Shown here: positions 43,236 to 51,885 of the stretch, in pieces
How positions within the stretch are numbered: position 1 is the first letter of the stretch
Layout of the letters: every line of letters begins with the position of its first letter
Assembly (NCBI RefSeq): GCF_002934545.1
Contig: NZ_PTJA01000014.1
Location: forward strand, 116,760 to 180,759
Direction: 5' to 3'
Length of the DNA stretch: 64,000 nt
From: Lacrimispora xylanisolvens
GTDB lineage: Bacteria > Bacillota > Clostridia > Lachnospirales > Lachnospiraceae
Notes under the pieces: generated by a model
What the model saw: the letters and a program-made list of their open reading frames with translations, nothing else
What the model was told of the DNA's origin: nothing
Database searches by the model: none
Program-made: the position numbers and the translations under genes

Positions 43236-43335
43236 ACAGAAAAACCACCCTTGTATACTTTGACCGGTATTAGGTGGTGATTCTGTCTGCTTATGAAAGG
43301 CCAACCTCTTGTGTGAGGTGATTGTTCCTCTTTAT
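43236..43335 (-). ncRNA. Candidate antisense RNA antitoxin of the holin-like toxin
   Basis: A minus-strand promoter (43342-43370) would start an RNA near 43335. It would end at a strong hairpin in which ACAGAA and ACCACC (43236-43249) pair with GGTGGT and TTCTGT (43273-43285). On the minus strand this is followed by a TTTTTCTG tract. The RNA of about 100 bases is complementary to the 3' part of the toxin message. This arrangement matches txpA/ratA-type loci. Confidence 0.65.
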
Positions 43336-43341
43336 ATTTCT

Positions 43342-43370
43342 ATTATAGTCAATTCTCTATTTAATTTCAA
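43342..43370 (-). promoter_or_regulatory. Promoter of the antisense RNA
   Basis: On the minus strand TTGAAA (43365-43370), exactly 17 bases, then a perfect TATAAT (43342-43347). No protein gene follows in that direction before the hairpin. Confidence 0.75.
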
Positions 43371-43421
43371 GTGATTTCGGGAAAATACCCAAATACCCCA
43401 ATATACCAATACAAACATAAA

Positions 43422-43652
43422 TTATTCTTTTTTTATAGTATCAGTATCGTTATGATTATCATTGGGTCTAATGACCCGGACAACCAGCTGAGCAGCATAT
43501 ATAAATACAGGAATAACTACTGTGGAATAGATAGCCGCCATCAGCCATTTCTTTGATTCCGGACTATGAGAAAATGCTAATACCAGCGCAATAAGATAAA
43601 GGGAACAGATTAGTACCAGACCTGCAATAGCCAGGGCGCGTTTCCATTTCAT
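43422..43652 (-). CDS. Small membrane protein with two transmembrane helices (76 aa)
   Basis: The protein begins MKWKRALAIAGLVLICSLYL and has two hydrophobic helices (about 6-28 and 40-61) joined by a short polar loop (SHSPESKKW). A charged tail ends DTDTIKKE. A GAGAGGTTTC ribosome site precedes the ATG by 5 to 9 bases. This pattern is common in small Lachnospiraceae membrane proteins. No function is assigned. It lies upstream of the antisense RNA promoter on the same strand. Confidence 0.75.
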   Translation of the reverse strand: MKWKRALAIAGLVLICSLYLIALVLAFSHSPESKKWLMAAIYSTVVIPVFIYAAQLVVRVIRPNDNHNDTDTIKKE

Positions 43653-43809
43653 GGGGAAACCTCTCTTTCTGAAAAATTATACTGGGTTTATTATATCCCA
43701 AAACAGTACATTTGGAAAGAAATGTTTGGAAAATGTTCACAAAATCTTCAGATATTGGAAACTGTACATTTCTCTCAATCTATAGTACACTTTTAATAGA
43801 TTACAGACA

Positions 43810-44913
43810 ATGGGGAAGGAGTGCTTGGTACCCTTGAGGAAACAATGGTTGGTAGTAATTTCAGCGGGGATCCTTCTGAGCATGGGAGGAATGATGAGTT
43901 CCCTTGCTTCAGAAGATAATGGGCAGGAGCAAAGCACCCCCATTAATCTTATGGAAGCCACTAAGGAATGGCAGTGGAAAGAAGATTCCGGAGGCTGGAG
44001 ATACATAAAAAAGGATGAAACCTATAAAAAGAACTGCTGGGAAAAGATTGACGGAAGCTGGTATTATTTTGGCTTTGATGGTTATATGAGCACAGACTGG
44101 ACAACGATCCGCGGTATGGATTATCTTTTTGCCGAGACCGGGGAGCTGCAGCTTGGCTGGTGCTATAACGACGAAGAGGAAAAATGGCATTATTACAAGG
44201 AAGATGGTACTCCGCAAAAAGGCTGGTTTCAGGACCAGGATGGAAGCTGGTACTGGTTTTCTGCAAAGGGTGAGATGACTTCTTCCGGATATAAGTATGT
44301 AACCGGAGGGAAGTATTATTTCTTTGATAACGGACAGATGGCGGCTAACCAGTATGTCGGTCTTTTTTATATGGATGAAACCGGAAACAGGAACAAAAAT
44401 TTTGATATTATAATTGAAAGTAAGAAAAAGAATACTACCGTCTCTGCTGAAGTAAAGGAAGGATTTACAGAAGCCTCCAAGAATCTGCCACGGGAGTGGG
44501 TGAAGCGTTTTACGGATCAGGGCTGGGAAATTCTTTATTATCCGGATAAACTGTATTTTTCTGCACCTAATACCGGGAGTGGTGTTTATTATGTAGGCCA
44601 TTCGCTGGATACCACTTATAAGAAAATAAAGATATGCAATCCGTCTGAACTTACGGAAGCATTTTGCGAATATATCGGATATGAGTACGGTTTATATAAG
44701 GGAACGCTTCAGGAGGCGACGGATTTATCCATGGATAAATCTTTGGTGGACGAATATGTTTACATACCGGATTACTATGCAGATGATATGAAATTTTATT
44801 TTGGAAAGCTGGCAGCAGCATATCTGGGAAGTGCATCAACCAGGTCAGAGATGGAGGCAGAAGCCCCGGATGTGACCCGGATATTAAAAAAGATATTATA
44901 CAGGCAGAGTTGA
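43810..44913 (+). CDS. Secreted protein with cell-wall-binding (choline-binding-like) repeats and an unknown C-terminal domain
   Basis: A 367-residue exported protein. The signal peptide is around 10-34 (VVISAGILLSMGGMMSSLAS). It is followed by aromatic repeats of the CW_binding type (about 54-180: GSWYYFGFDGYM, KWHYYKEDGTPQKGW, GSWYWFSAKGEM, KYYFFDNGQM). From about 195 an alpha/beta domain begins. It contains AFCEYIGYEYG (284-294) and PDYYADDMKFYFGKLAAAYL (320-339). These look faintly like a metallopeptidase HExxH and a later FAE-type helix with the histidines lost. The start is uncertain: the ribosome site AAGGAG lies inside the frame, so a TTG at 43825 or 43834 may be used. Confidence 0.75.
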   Translation: MGKECLVPLRKQWLVVISAGILLSMGGMMSSLASEDNGQEQSTPINLMEATKEWQWKEDSGGWRYIKKDETYKKNCWEKIDGSWYYFGFDGYMSTDWTTIRGMDYLFAETGELQLGWCYNDEEEKWHYYKEDGTPQKGWFQDQDGSWYWFSAKGEMTSSGYKYVTGGKYYFFDNGQMAANQYVGLFYMDETGNRNKNFDIIIESKKKNTTVSAEVKEGFTEASKNLPREWVKRFTDQGWEILYYPDKLYFSAPNTGSGVYYVGHSLDTTYKKIKICNPSELTEAFCEYIGYEYGLYKGTLQEATDLSMDKSLVDEYVYIPDYYADDMKFYFGKLAAAYLGSASTRSEMEAEAPDVTRILKKILYRQS

Positions 44914-44930
44914 ATTACGAATAATTCTTA

Positions 44931-44984
44931 TAGCAGGCATATAGTCTGATATAAATTATATCGATTCAGCGCTGCTTTTTTATT
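44931..44984 (+). terminator. Probable terminator after the wall-binding protein
   Basis: AGCAG near 44931 pairs imperfectly with CTGCT near 44973, around an inner GATATAAATTATATC stem, followed by a T run. Confidence 0.5.
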
Positions 44985-44994
44985 TAAAATCTGG

Positions 44995-45023
44995 TTGACA
45001 ATTTAATTGATATATAATATTAT
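44995..45023 (+). promoter_or_regulatory. Promoter of the DUF1304-nitroreductase pair
   Basis: A perfect TTGACA (44995-45000), 17 bases, then TATTAT (45018-45023). Confidence 0.7.
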
Positions 45024-45073
45024 AAAATTATATTTAATAAAATTGAATTTAGCAATATAAAAGGAGAATGAGA

Positions 45074-45436
45074 ATGGATCTAATACCCCGCATCGTTGTT
45101 CAATTGATTGCAGCAGAACATTTATACATTTTATGGATGGAGATGTTTGCCTGGAAGACAGCTGGAAAAAAGATGTTACCTGGTTTTGAATCGTCATTTT
45201 TTGAGGAAACAAGAGTAATGGCGGCAAATCAGGGATTGTATAATGGGTTTCTTTCTGCAGGTCTTATTTGGTCCCTGCTTGTGAGGGAAGGAATATGGGC
45301 AGACAGAATTTCCGTATTTTTTCTTTCCTGTGTGATTATCGCAGGGGTATATGGAGCACTGACTTCATCGAAAACTATTTTTTTTAAACAGGCGTTGCCT
45401 GCTATTGCAGCACTTTTTATAGTAATAATTATTTAA
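45074..45436 (+). CDS. DUF1304 family membrane protein
   Basis: A 120-residue four-helix membrane protein with the DUF1304 hallmarks. These are an N-terminal AAEHLYILWMEMFAWKT, a conserved NQGLYNGFLSAGLIW (about 50-65), and C-terminal helices (VIIAGVYGALTS and PAIAALFIVIII). The function of the family is unknown. The ATG at 45074 is chosen because AAAGGAG ends 7 bases before it; an ATG at 45068 is too close. It is followed by the nitroreductase gene after 18 bases, so the pair is probably one transcript. Confidence 0.9.
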   Translation: MDLIPRIVVQLIAAEHLYILWMEMFAWKTAGKKMLPGFESSFFEETRVMAANQGLYNGFLSAGLIWSLLVREGIWADRISVFFLSCVIIAGVYGALTSSKTIFFKQALPAIAALFIVIII

Positions 45437-45454
45437 ATTAAAGGAGTAATATAT

Positions 45455-46195
45455 ATGAATGAGACTATAAGAACAATTCAGAATCACAGATCAATCAGAA
45501 GCTTTTTGGATAAAGAGATTGATGACGTTATCATCGACGAGATCCTAAGGGCTGCACAGTCCATGCCCAATTCGATTAATGGCCAGCAGAGTTCGGTAAT
45601 AGTAATTAAGGATAAGGAAACAAAGGCAAAAATAGCCCAGCTGGCCGGTGGCCAGAAATGGGTGGAAGATGCACCTGTATTTCTTCTGTTTGTACTGGAT
45701 TTTTATAAAACTAATCTTGCGGCTGAGAAAAACGGGCTGACTCAGGTGATACATGAGAGTGTGGAAGGAACCATGGCAGGAACCTTTGATGCAGGACTTT
45801 CCATGGGTGCTGCAATTATAGCTGCAGAGTCGCTGAATCTTGGAATTGTACCAATCGGCGGAGTCCGTAAAAATCCAGGTGAAATCATAAAGCTTTTAAA
45901 TCTTCCTCCCTATACCTATCCGGCAGTTGGCCTGGCAGTGGGATACCCCAAAGACGAATCACACAAGAAACCAAGACTTCCATTTTCCACATTCCGTCAC
46001 AATGAAGTTTACCACACAGAGGAAATGAAAGAAGCCATCGACCAGTACGATATGGAGATGGAAGATTATCTAAAAGAAGTGGGGCGTCAGCAGGAAGGAA
46101 ACTGGAGTAAATATACCTCGGGAATTTATCAGAATGTTTATTACCCTGATGTTTATCCAACCATGAAAGACCAGAAGTTTTTAAACGATAAATAA
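45455..46195 (+). CDS. Nitroreductase family NAD(P)H-dependent flavin reductase (NfsA-like)
   Basis: A 246-residue FMN enzyme. The N-terminal IQNHRSIRSFLDKEI phosphate-binding Arg pair is present, as is AAQSMPNSINGQQSSVIVI. The central GTFDAGLSMGAAIIAAESLN helix and the GLAVGYPKDES loop are typical of NfsA/FRP-type reductases. It reduces flavins, quinones or nitro compounds with NAD(P)H. Ribosome site AAAGGAG is present upstream of the ATG. Coupled to the DUF1304 gene and closed by a terminator. Confidence 0.92.
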   Translation: MNETIRTIQNHRSIRSFLDKEIDDVIIDEILRAAQSMPNSINGQQSSVIVIKDKETKAKIAQLAGGQKWVEDAPVFLLFVLDFYKTNLAAEKNGLTQVIHESVEGTMAGTFDAGLSMGAAIIAAESLNLGIVPIGGVRKNPGEIIKLLNLPPYTYPAVGLAVGYPKDESHKKPRLPFSTFRHNEVYHTEEMKEAIDQYDMEMEDYLKEVGRQQEGNWSKYTSGIYQNVYYPDVYPTMKDQKFLNDK

Positions 46196-46198
46196 AAC

Positions 46199-46237
46199 AA
46201 GGGGAAAGCTGCAAAAAACAGCTTTCCCTTTTTTTAT
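46199..46237. terminator. Bidirectional terminator
   Basis: AAGGGGAAAGCTG (46199-46211) pairs with CAGCTTTCCCTT (46219-46230), followed by a T run on the plus strand. It overlaps the end of the minus-strand ABC-F gene. Confidence 0.8.
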
Positions 46238-48147
46238 TCTGCCAGCTCACCCCAAAGCTCATACAGCTCTTCCAGACGTTTGCTGATCATCTCTTTTTCC
46301 TGGTTTAATTCCATAAGTTTTGGTACATCTGTAAAAATCTCTTCTTTTACAAGAAGTTCATCGATTTCCCCGTCTCTGGTTTCCAGTTTATGAATTTCTT
46401 CTTCTGTTTTTTTCAGTTCGTTCTGGCGTTTGCGGATCTTAGCCTGTTCTTCCTTTTGGGCTTTCCAGTCAAGCTTTATCCCGGAAGTGTCTTCGACGGT
46501 TACAGCTTTAGCTTCGCCAACCGGGGTTAAAAGACCAGTCATAATATCCTTCTTTTCCAGATAATAATCGTAATTACCAATATAGTTGACAAGGGTCTGG
46601 TTGGTCAGATCCAGAATTCGTGTGGCAGTTTTATTAATAAAATAACGGTCATGGGATACGTAAAGCACGGTACCGGTGTAATTGACCAGGGCGCCCTCCA
46701 GTATCTCTTTGGAGGTAATATCCAAGTGGTTGGTCGGCTCGTCAAGGATCAGGAAATTGGCTTCAGAAAGCATAAGCTTTGCCAGAGAAACACGTCCCCG
46801 TTCCCCGCCGCTTAGGTCCTTGATCCGTTTATATACGTCATCCCCTGTAAAGAGAAAGGCGGCCAGGATATTGCGAATTTGGGTATTGTTCATATATGGA
46901 TAGGTATCCTGAAGTTCATCGAATAAAGTTTTATCCATATGAAGAACCTGATGCTCCTGGTCATAATATCCGATATGTACCTTGGAGCCTAAGGAAACTT
47001 CCCCCTGATCGGGCGCCAGTATGCCGTTTAATATTTTTAAAATTGTGGTTTTTCCGGTCCCGTTGCCGCCGATAATGGCAACCCGTTCTCCACGCTTGAC
47101 TTCAAACCCGATGTGTTCAAAAAGAAGATTGTCTCCAAATGATTTTTTTAGATCTTTAACAGTCAGAACGTCATTTCCACTGATTACGTTGGGTTCCAGC
47201 TGGATGCGCATCTCGTCGTTCACCTCGGCAGGTTTTTCTAACAATTCGATCTTGTTAAGCATCTTTTCCCTGCTTTCGGCCCGCCGTATGGATTTTTCCC
47301 TGTTAAACGATTTTAATTTTGTAATTACTTCTTCCTGATGCCTGATTTCCTGCTGCTGGTTTAGATAGGCCTTCATCTTAGCTTCCCGGATCATGGCTCT
47401 TTTGTTGCTGTACTCCGTATAGTTACCCTGATATACGGACAAAATGCCATTATCCAGCTCAATGATCTTTGTCACCACACGATTTAAAAAGTATCGGTCA
47501 TGGGCAACGATGATTACGCTGCCGTCATAATTAATCAGATAACCTTCCAGCCAGGCAATGGAGTCCATATCAAGATGGTTGGTAGGCTCATCAAGCAGGA
47601 TGATATCTGGTTTTGTAAGGAGAAGGCGACCTAAAGCTACCCTGGTTTTCTGTCCGCCGGATAGAGCAGATACCGGCTTCCCGAATTCATCTTCTGTAAA
47701 ACCAAGACCCTTCAATACGCCGGTAACCTCACTTCGGTAAGCATAGCCGTTTTGCAGCTCAAATTCATGGTTTAAGCGGCTGTAAACGGTAAGCATCTCA
47801 TCCAGTTCCTCACCAGTGGCGTGCTTCATATCCAGCTCAAGTTTGCGGATTTTCCCTTCCATATCCATAAGGGGGCGTTTCACTTCCAGAACCTCTTCGT
47901 AGACCGTCCGGTCTCCGGATAAATCCTGATGCTGTGATAAATAGCCTAAGGTTTTACCCTTGGATATGACTACCTCTCCTTCATCGGATGCCAGTTCACC
48001 GATAATCATTTTTAATAAAGTGGATTTACCGGCTCCGTTAATTCCTACAATGGCGGCTTTCTCATGGTCTTCTATATGAAAGGAAGCGTGTTTAATCACT
48101 TCGTTGGTGCCAAATGCTTTACTGATATTGCTGCATGAGAGAATCAT
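46234..48147 (-). CDS. ABC-F family ATP-binding protein
   Basis: A 637-residue protein with two ABC domains and no membrane segment. Walker A motifs are GINGAGKSTLLK (about 35-46) and GGNGTGKTTILK (second half). Signatures are LSGGQKTRVALGRLLL and LSGGERGRVSLAKLML, each followed by LDEPTNHLD. A charged interdomain linker (about 240-310) and a helical C-terminal tail (about 550-637) are visible. ABC-F proteins act on the ribosome in translation or antibiotic resistance. The tail and length suggest the Uup/YdiF group. Ribosome site GGAGGTAAG lies before the ATG. Confidence 0.94.
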   Translation of the reverse strand: MILSCSNISKAFGTNEVIKHASFHIEDHEKAAIVGINGAGKSTLLKMIIGELASDEGEVVISKGKTLGYLSQHQDLSGDRTVYEEVLEVKRPLMDMEGKIRKLELDMKHATGEELDEMLTVYSRLNHEFELQNGYAYRSEVTGVLKGLGFTEDEFGKPVSALSGGQKTRVALGRLLLTKPDIILLDEPTNHLDMDSIAWLEGYLINYDGSVIIVAHDRYFLNRVVTKIIELDNGILSVYQGNYTEYSNKRAMIREAKMKAYLNQQQEIRHQEEVITKLKSFNREKSIRRAESREKMLNKIELLEKPAEVNDEMRIQLEPNVISGNDVLTVKDLKKSFGDNLLFEHIGFEVKRGERVAIIGGNGTGKTTILKILNGILAPDQGEVSLGSKVHIGYYDQEHQVLHMDKTLFDELQDTYPYMNNTQIRNILAAFLFTGDDVYKRIKDLSGGERGRVSLAKLMLSEANFLILDEPTNHLDITSKEILEGALVNYTGTVLYVSHDRYFINKTATRILDLTNQTLVNYIGNYDYYLEKKDIMTGLLTPVGEAKAVTVEDTSGIKLDWKAQKEEQAKIRKRQNELKKTEEEIHKLETRDGEIDELLVKEEIFTDVPKLMELNQEKEMISKRLEELYELWGELAE

Positions 48148-48185
48148 GGTTTCTTACCTCCTGAATAAAATGGGACAATAGTACC

Positions 48186-48214
48186 AGTATAATATAGGTC
48201 CATTTATTTTTCAA
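48186..48214 (-). promoter_or_regulatory. Promoter of the ABC-F gene
   Basis: On the minus strand TTGAAA (48209-48214), 17 bases, then TATACT (48186-48191), 38 bases before the ATG. Confidence 0.7.
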
Positions 48215-48235
48215 GGATACAATCGTAAAACTCGT

Positions 48236-48264
48236 TTGACATTGTTTTATCACGCAGTTATAAT
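48236..48264 (+). promoter_or_regulatory. Strong promoter of rex
   Basis: Perfect TTGACA (48236-48241), 17 bases, perfect TATAAT (48259-48264). I saw no clear Rex operator (TTGTTAA-N4-TTAACAA type) overlapping it. Confidence 0.82.
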
Positions 48265-48301
48265 GGTGTTAGTAAAATTCTAAGTAAAAGAAGGTGAAGA
48301 T

Positions 48302-48976
48302 GTGGCAGATAAAGAAATTTCAAAAGCAGTGATTGCCAGGCTTCCCAGGTATTATCGTCATCTGGGAGAGCTTATGGAGGATGGAGTGGAACGTATTTCC
48401 TCTAATGAGCTGAGTTTGCGTATGAAAGTGACCGCTTCTCAGATACGCCAGGATCTTAATAATTTCGGCGGATTCGGACAGCAGGGTTATGGATATAATG
48501 TGAAATACTTATATACAGAGATAGCGAAGATATTAGGAATTGACAGACAGCACAATCTAGTGATTATTGGTGCGGGCAATTTAGGACAGGCGATTGCAAA
48601 TTATGCAAATTTCGAAAAGCGTGGTTTTTTAATCAAAGGAATGTTTGATATCAATCCACGTCTGATCGGTCTGGTTGTTCGCGGAATCGAGATCCGAAGT
48701 GTAGATGATCTGGAACAGTTTGTAAAAGATAATGATGTTCAGATTGCAGCCCTGACCATACCAAAGACCAAGGCACCGGAAATTGCAGACCGTCTTGTAA
48801 GGGCAGGCATCAAGGCTATCTGGAATTTCGCTCATACAGACTTAACCGTGCCGGATGATGTTGTGGTAGAGAATGTACACTTATCAGAGAGTCTGATGAG
48901 ACTGTCTTACCGGGTCTGCAGCATGCAGGATAACTCGGTTGATGAAAAGCAAAGACAATCAGCAAAGAACAGTTAA
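48302..48976 (+). CDS. rex: Redox-sensing transcriptional repressor Rex
   Basis: A 224-residue NADH/NAD+ sensor. The N-terminal winged helix (about 1-80) holds RLPRYYRHLGELMEDGVERI, then KVTASQIRQDLNNFGGFGQQ. The Rossmann domain has VIIGAGNLGQAIANY, and a C-terminal swapped helix completes the dimer. High NADH releases it from DNA, switching on fermentation genes. The start is GTG at 48302, behind AGAAGGTGAAG. It sits next to the NAD(P)HX repair enzyme, a sensible pairing around the NAD pool. Confidence 0.96.
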   Translation: MADKEISKAVIARLPRYYRHLGELMEDGVERISSNELSLRMKVTASQIRQDLNNFGGFGQQGYGYNVKYLYTEIAKILGIDRQHNLVIIGAGNLGQAIANYANFEKRGFLIKGMFDINPRLIGLVVRGIEIRSVDDLEQFVKDNDVQIAALTIPKTKAPEIADRLVRAGIKAIWNFAHTDLTVPDDVVVENVHLSESLMRLSYRVCSMQDNSVDEKQRQSAKNS

Positions 48977-48979
48977 TAT

Positions 48980-49023
48980 GCCTGCCGGCAGCCAAAGAGG
49001 TATTTTCCCTCTTTGCTGCCGGT
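48980..49023 (+). other. Strong hairpin between rex and the NAD(P)HX repair gene
   Basis: CCGGCAGC-CAAAGAGG pairs with CCTCTTTGCTGCCGG (about 48982-49022). The T tract is short (TAGTTTGC), so it may be a weak terminator or a processing element. Confidence 0.55.
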
Positions 49024-49052
49024 AGTTTGCTATGGAGAAAGGCGGGTGCAGT

Positions 49053-50579
49053 ATGAGATATCTGGTAACGGGAGAACAGATGAAGCAGGTTGACCAATAT
49101 ACCATAAAACAAATTGGTATCCCATCGCTGGTACTGATGGAGCGGGCAGCCCTGGCAGTTTTTAAAGAAGCAGTCAATCATGTGAAACAGACGGAACCGG
49201 TCTGGGTGCTGTGCGGGAGCGGTAACAACGGTGCTGACGGAATCGCTGCCGCCAGAATGCTTCATCTAAGCGGTTATCATGTTCTGGTTATTCTTGCTGG
49301 AAAAAAGGACAAAGGAAGCAGTGAATATTTAACCCAGCTCTCCATTGCAGAGAAAACAGGAGTAAAAGTAATGGAAGGCATGGAGGAAAACCCGGGAACC
49401 TGCAATCTGCTCATTGACGCGCTGTTTGGCGTAGGGCTTGACAGGGAGATTCTTGGTACCCATCTGGAGATTATGAAATCCATAATCAGTTGTAAACCGG
49501 AATTTACAATAGCAGTGGATATTCCTTCCGGCATTCACTCCAATACCGGACAGATTATGGGAACAGCAATCCCTGCAGATATAACGGTTACATTCGGATA
49601 TGAAAAACTTGGCACCATGCTGTACCCTGGAAAAGAATACAGCGGCAGGGTTCTTGTGGAGGATATTGGTTTTCCTCCTGAGAGTATGAAAAATGTGAAA
49701 ACCGAATATTTTACATTACAAGAGACTGACATGACGATGATCCCCAGCCGGCCAGCCTATTCCAATAAAGGCAGTTTTGGCAAAGTTCTCCTGGTTGCTG
49801 GTTCCAGAAACATGAGTGGGGCGGCATATTTAAGTGCGCTTTCTGCCTACCGGACTGGTGCTGGTCTGGTCCGGATCTTTACCGTAGAGGAAAACAGGGA
49901 GATTTTGCAGACCTTGCTTCCTGAAGCAGTGATTGTTTCCTACCGGTCAGCAGATGCTGAACGGGAAACAGAGAGCTTTGAACAGCTTTTGATTGAACAG
50001 TGTGAGTGGGCCAGTGTGATTGTTTTGGGACCGGGACTGGGGCAGGGTGTCTACGTGAAAAATCTGGTGGAATCTGTTCTTGTAAATGCCTACGTTCCGG
50101 TAATTGTAGATGCTGACGGGCTGAATACCATTGCCAGTAATCCGGAGCTTACCAGTTATTACACGGAGAACATTATCATTACTCCTCATCTGGGAGAGAT
50201 GGCAAGACTTACCGGAAGCTCGGTAGATCTGATAAAAAAACATCTTATTCAGACAGCCAGAGAGTATGCAGACCGGTTTGGTATAACCTGTATATTAAAA
50301 GATGCGGTTACCATTGCTGCGCTTAATGATCAGAGAACCTATGTAAACAGCAGCGGGAACAGTTCCATGGCAAAGGCAGGAGCAGGAGATGTACTGACCG
50401 GAATTCTGGCCGGGTTACTGGCAATGGGAATGGAAGGACCGGATGCAGCGGCACTGGGTGTATGGCTTCACGGTCTGGCGGGGGATATGAGAAAGAAGAA
50501 ATATGGAGATTACAGTCTTCTTGCCAGAGAACTGGCAGATGAGACTGGTATAATATTGCAGGAGCGAACGAGGGAATAA
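49053..50579 (+). CDS. nnr: Bifunctional NAD(P)H-hydrate epimerase / ADP-dependent NAD(P)H-hydrate dehydratase
   Basis: A 508-residue fusion that repairs hydrated NAD(P)H. The N-terminal YjeF_N epimerase (about 1-215) has MRYLVTGEQMKQVDQYTI, GSGNNGADGIAAARML and DALFGVGLDREI. The C-terminal ribokinase-like dehydratase (about 225-505) has GKVLLVAGSRNMSGAAYLSA, VIDADGLNTIA-type segments, ITPHLGEMARL and MAKAGAGDVLTGILAGLLA. The ATG at 49053 is the family start. It is followed by alr after 3 bases, so the two are translationally linked. Confidence 0.95.
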   Translation: MRYLVTGEQMKQVDQYTIKQIGIPSLVLMERAALAVFKEAVNHVKQTEPVWVLCGSGNNGADGIAAARMLHLSGYHVLVILAGKKDKGSSEYLTQLSIAEKTGVKVMEGMEENPGTCNLLIDALFGVGLDREILGTHLEIMKSIISCKPEFTIAVDIPSGIHSNTGQIMGTAIPADITVTFGYEKLGTMLYPGKEYSGRVLVEDIGFPPESMKNVKTEYFTLQETDMTMIPSRPAYSNKGSFGKVLLVAGSRNMSGAAYLSALSAYRTGAGLVRIFTVEENREILQTLLPEAVIVSYRSADAERETESFEQLLIEQCEWASVIVLGPGLGQGVYVKNLVESVLVNAYVPVIVDADGLNTIASNPELTSYYTENIIITPHLGEMARLTGSSVDLIKKHLIQTAREYADRFGITCILKDAVTIAALNDQRTYVNSSGNSSMAKAGAGDVLTGILAGLLAMGMEGPDAAALGVWLHGLAGDMRKKKYGDYSLLARELADETGIILQERTRE

Positions 50580-50582
50580 ATC

Positions 50583-51770
50583 ATGAAAACATATGGAAGG
50601 GTATATGAAGCAGTAGATTTAGATGCAATCCGGTATAACATGGAAGAGATGAAAGCCAATTTAAAGCCGGAGACAAAGATGATCGGGGTTGTAAAATCCG
50701 ATGGATATGGTCATGGTTCTGTCCCTGTGGCTCAGGCAATTGATCCTTATGTGTGGGGATATGCAGTGGCTACCGTGGAAGAAGGCGTAATACTTAGAAA
50801 ACATGGAATCACAAAGCCCATTCTGGTTCTTGGGGTGGTTCCCTTTGATGGCTATCAGCTTCTGGTGGATTATGATATCAGCTCTGCCGCATTTCAGCTG
50901 AAGAAAGCCATGCGTCTTTCTGAACTGGCGGAAAAAGCAGGAAAGAAAGCTGTGGTTCATCTGGCGCTTGATACTGGTATGAGCCGGATTGGATATCCGG
51001 TGACAGAAGAGGCAGCGGAAGAAGCGGCAAAAATCTGCAGACTGCCGGGAATATATGCGGAGGGGCTCTTTACTCATTTCGCAAAAGCAGATGAAACGGA
51101 TAAAAAAGCAACGGGATCACAGATTGAGAAATTTCAGACATTTGTAGATATGCTGGGGGAAAGAGGAATCACCATTCCTGTCCTTCACTGTTCCAACAGT
51201 GCAGGAATTATTGATTTGCAGGAGGCTAATTTTCATCTGGTTCGTGCAGGAATTTCCATCTATGGATTATATCCTTCCACAGAGGTGAAAAAAGAATCTG
51301 TAAAGCTAAAACCTGCCATGGAGTTAAAGAGTACCATTACCTACATAAAAAAAATCGGACCTGGAACTTCTGTCAGCTACGGTGGAACGTTTACTGCCCG
51401 GCAGGAAATGACAGTGGCTACAATCCCCGTGGGATATGGAGACGGGTATCCCAGAAATTTATCTGGAAAAGGCGAGGTCTTAATCAGGGGACAACGGGCT
51501 AAGATTCTTGGAAGGGTGTGTATGGATCAGTTTATGGTTGATGTCACATCCATTCAGGGAGTGGAAGAAGAGGATGAGGTTGTTTTAGTGGGAAGACAGG
51601 GAAAGGAACAGATTACAGTGGAAGAACTGGCCGAGCGGTGCGGAGGCTTTCATTACGAAATTCTCTGTGACATCAGCAAACGGGTACCAAGGGTCTATGT
51701 GGAACACGGTGAAGTAGTGGGAACCAAAGATTATTTTAACGATTGTTACAGCTCCTTTTTAAAGGTGTGA
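50583..51770 (+). CDS. alr: Alanine racemase
   Basis: A 395-residue PLP enzyme that makes D-alanine for peptidoglycan and also tunes spore germination. The PLP Lys38 lies in VVKSDGYGHG. The fold-III barrel has HLALDTGMSRIGY and HCSNSAGII. The C-terminal domain has the catalytic Tyr region SYGGTF, then IPVGYGDGYPRNLSG and CMDQFMVDVT. The ATG follows the previous stop by 3 bases with CGAGGGA upstream. The order alr then mazF is the common Firmicute arrangement. Confidence 0.96.
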   Translation: MKTYGRVYEAVDLDAIRYNMEEMKANLKPETKMIGVVKSDGYGHGSVPVAQAIDPYVWGYAVATVEEGVILRKHGITKPILVLGVVPFDGYQLLVDYDISSAAFQLKKAMRLSELAEKAGKKAVVHLALDTGMSRIGYPVTEEAAEEAAKICRLPGIYAEGLFTHFAKADETDKKATGSQIEKFQTFVDMLGERGITIPVLHCSNSAGIIDLQEANFHLVRAGISIYGLYPSTEVKKESVKLKPAMELKSTITYIKKIGPGTSVSYGGTFTARQEMTVATIPVGYGDGYPRNLSGKGEVLIRGQRAKILGRVCMDQFMVDVTSIQGVEEEDEVVLVGRQGKEQITVEELAERCGGFHYEILCDISKRVPRVYVEHGEVVGTKDYFNDCYSSFLKV

Positions 51771-51885
51771 TAACCAACTCCATGTCCATATCATATGATA
51801 AGGTATGCGGCGGAAAAACTTAAGTGAATACACGAGTCAAAGTAGGTCAATAATAGACTTAAATAAATTGACGGAGTGTGAGAAT

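Noticed and set aside
43208..43421. A further protein gene between the toxin and the two-helix membrane protein
   Set aside because: No frame with a ribosome site exists. The stretch is explained by the antisense RNA, its hairpin and its promoter.
51805..51885. The 27-codon in-frame extension before MazF as a fused antitoxin
   Set aside because: It has no ribosome site, no MazE-like motif, and the GTG at 51886 gives the standard MazF length.
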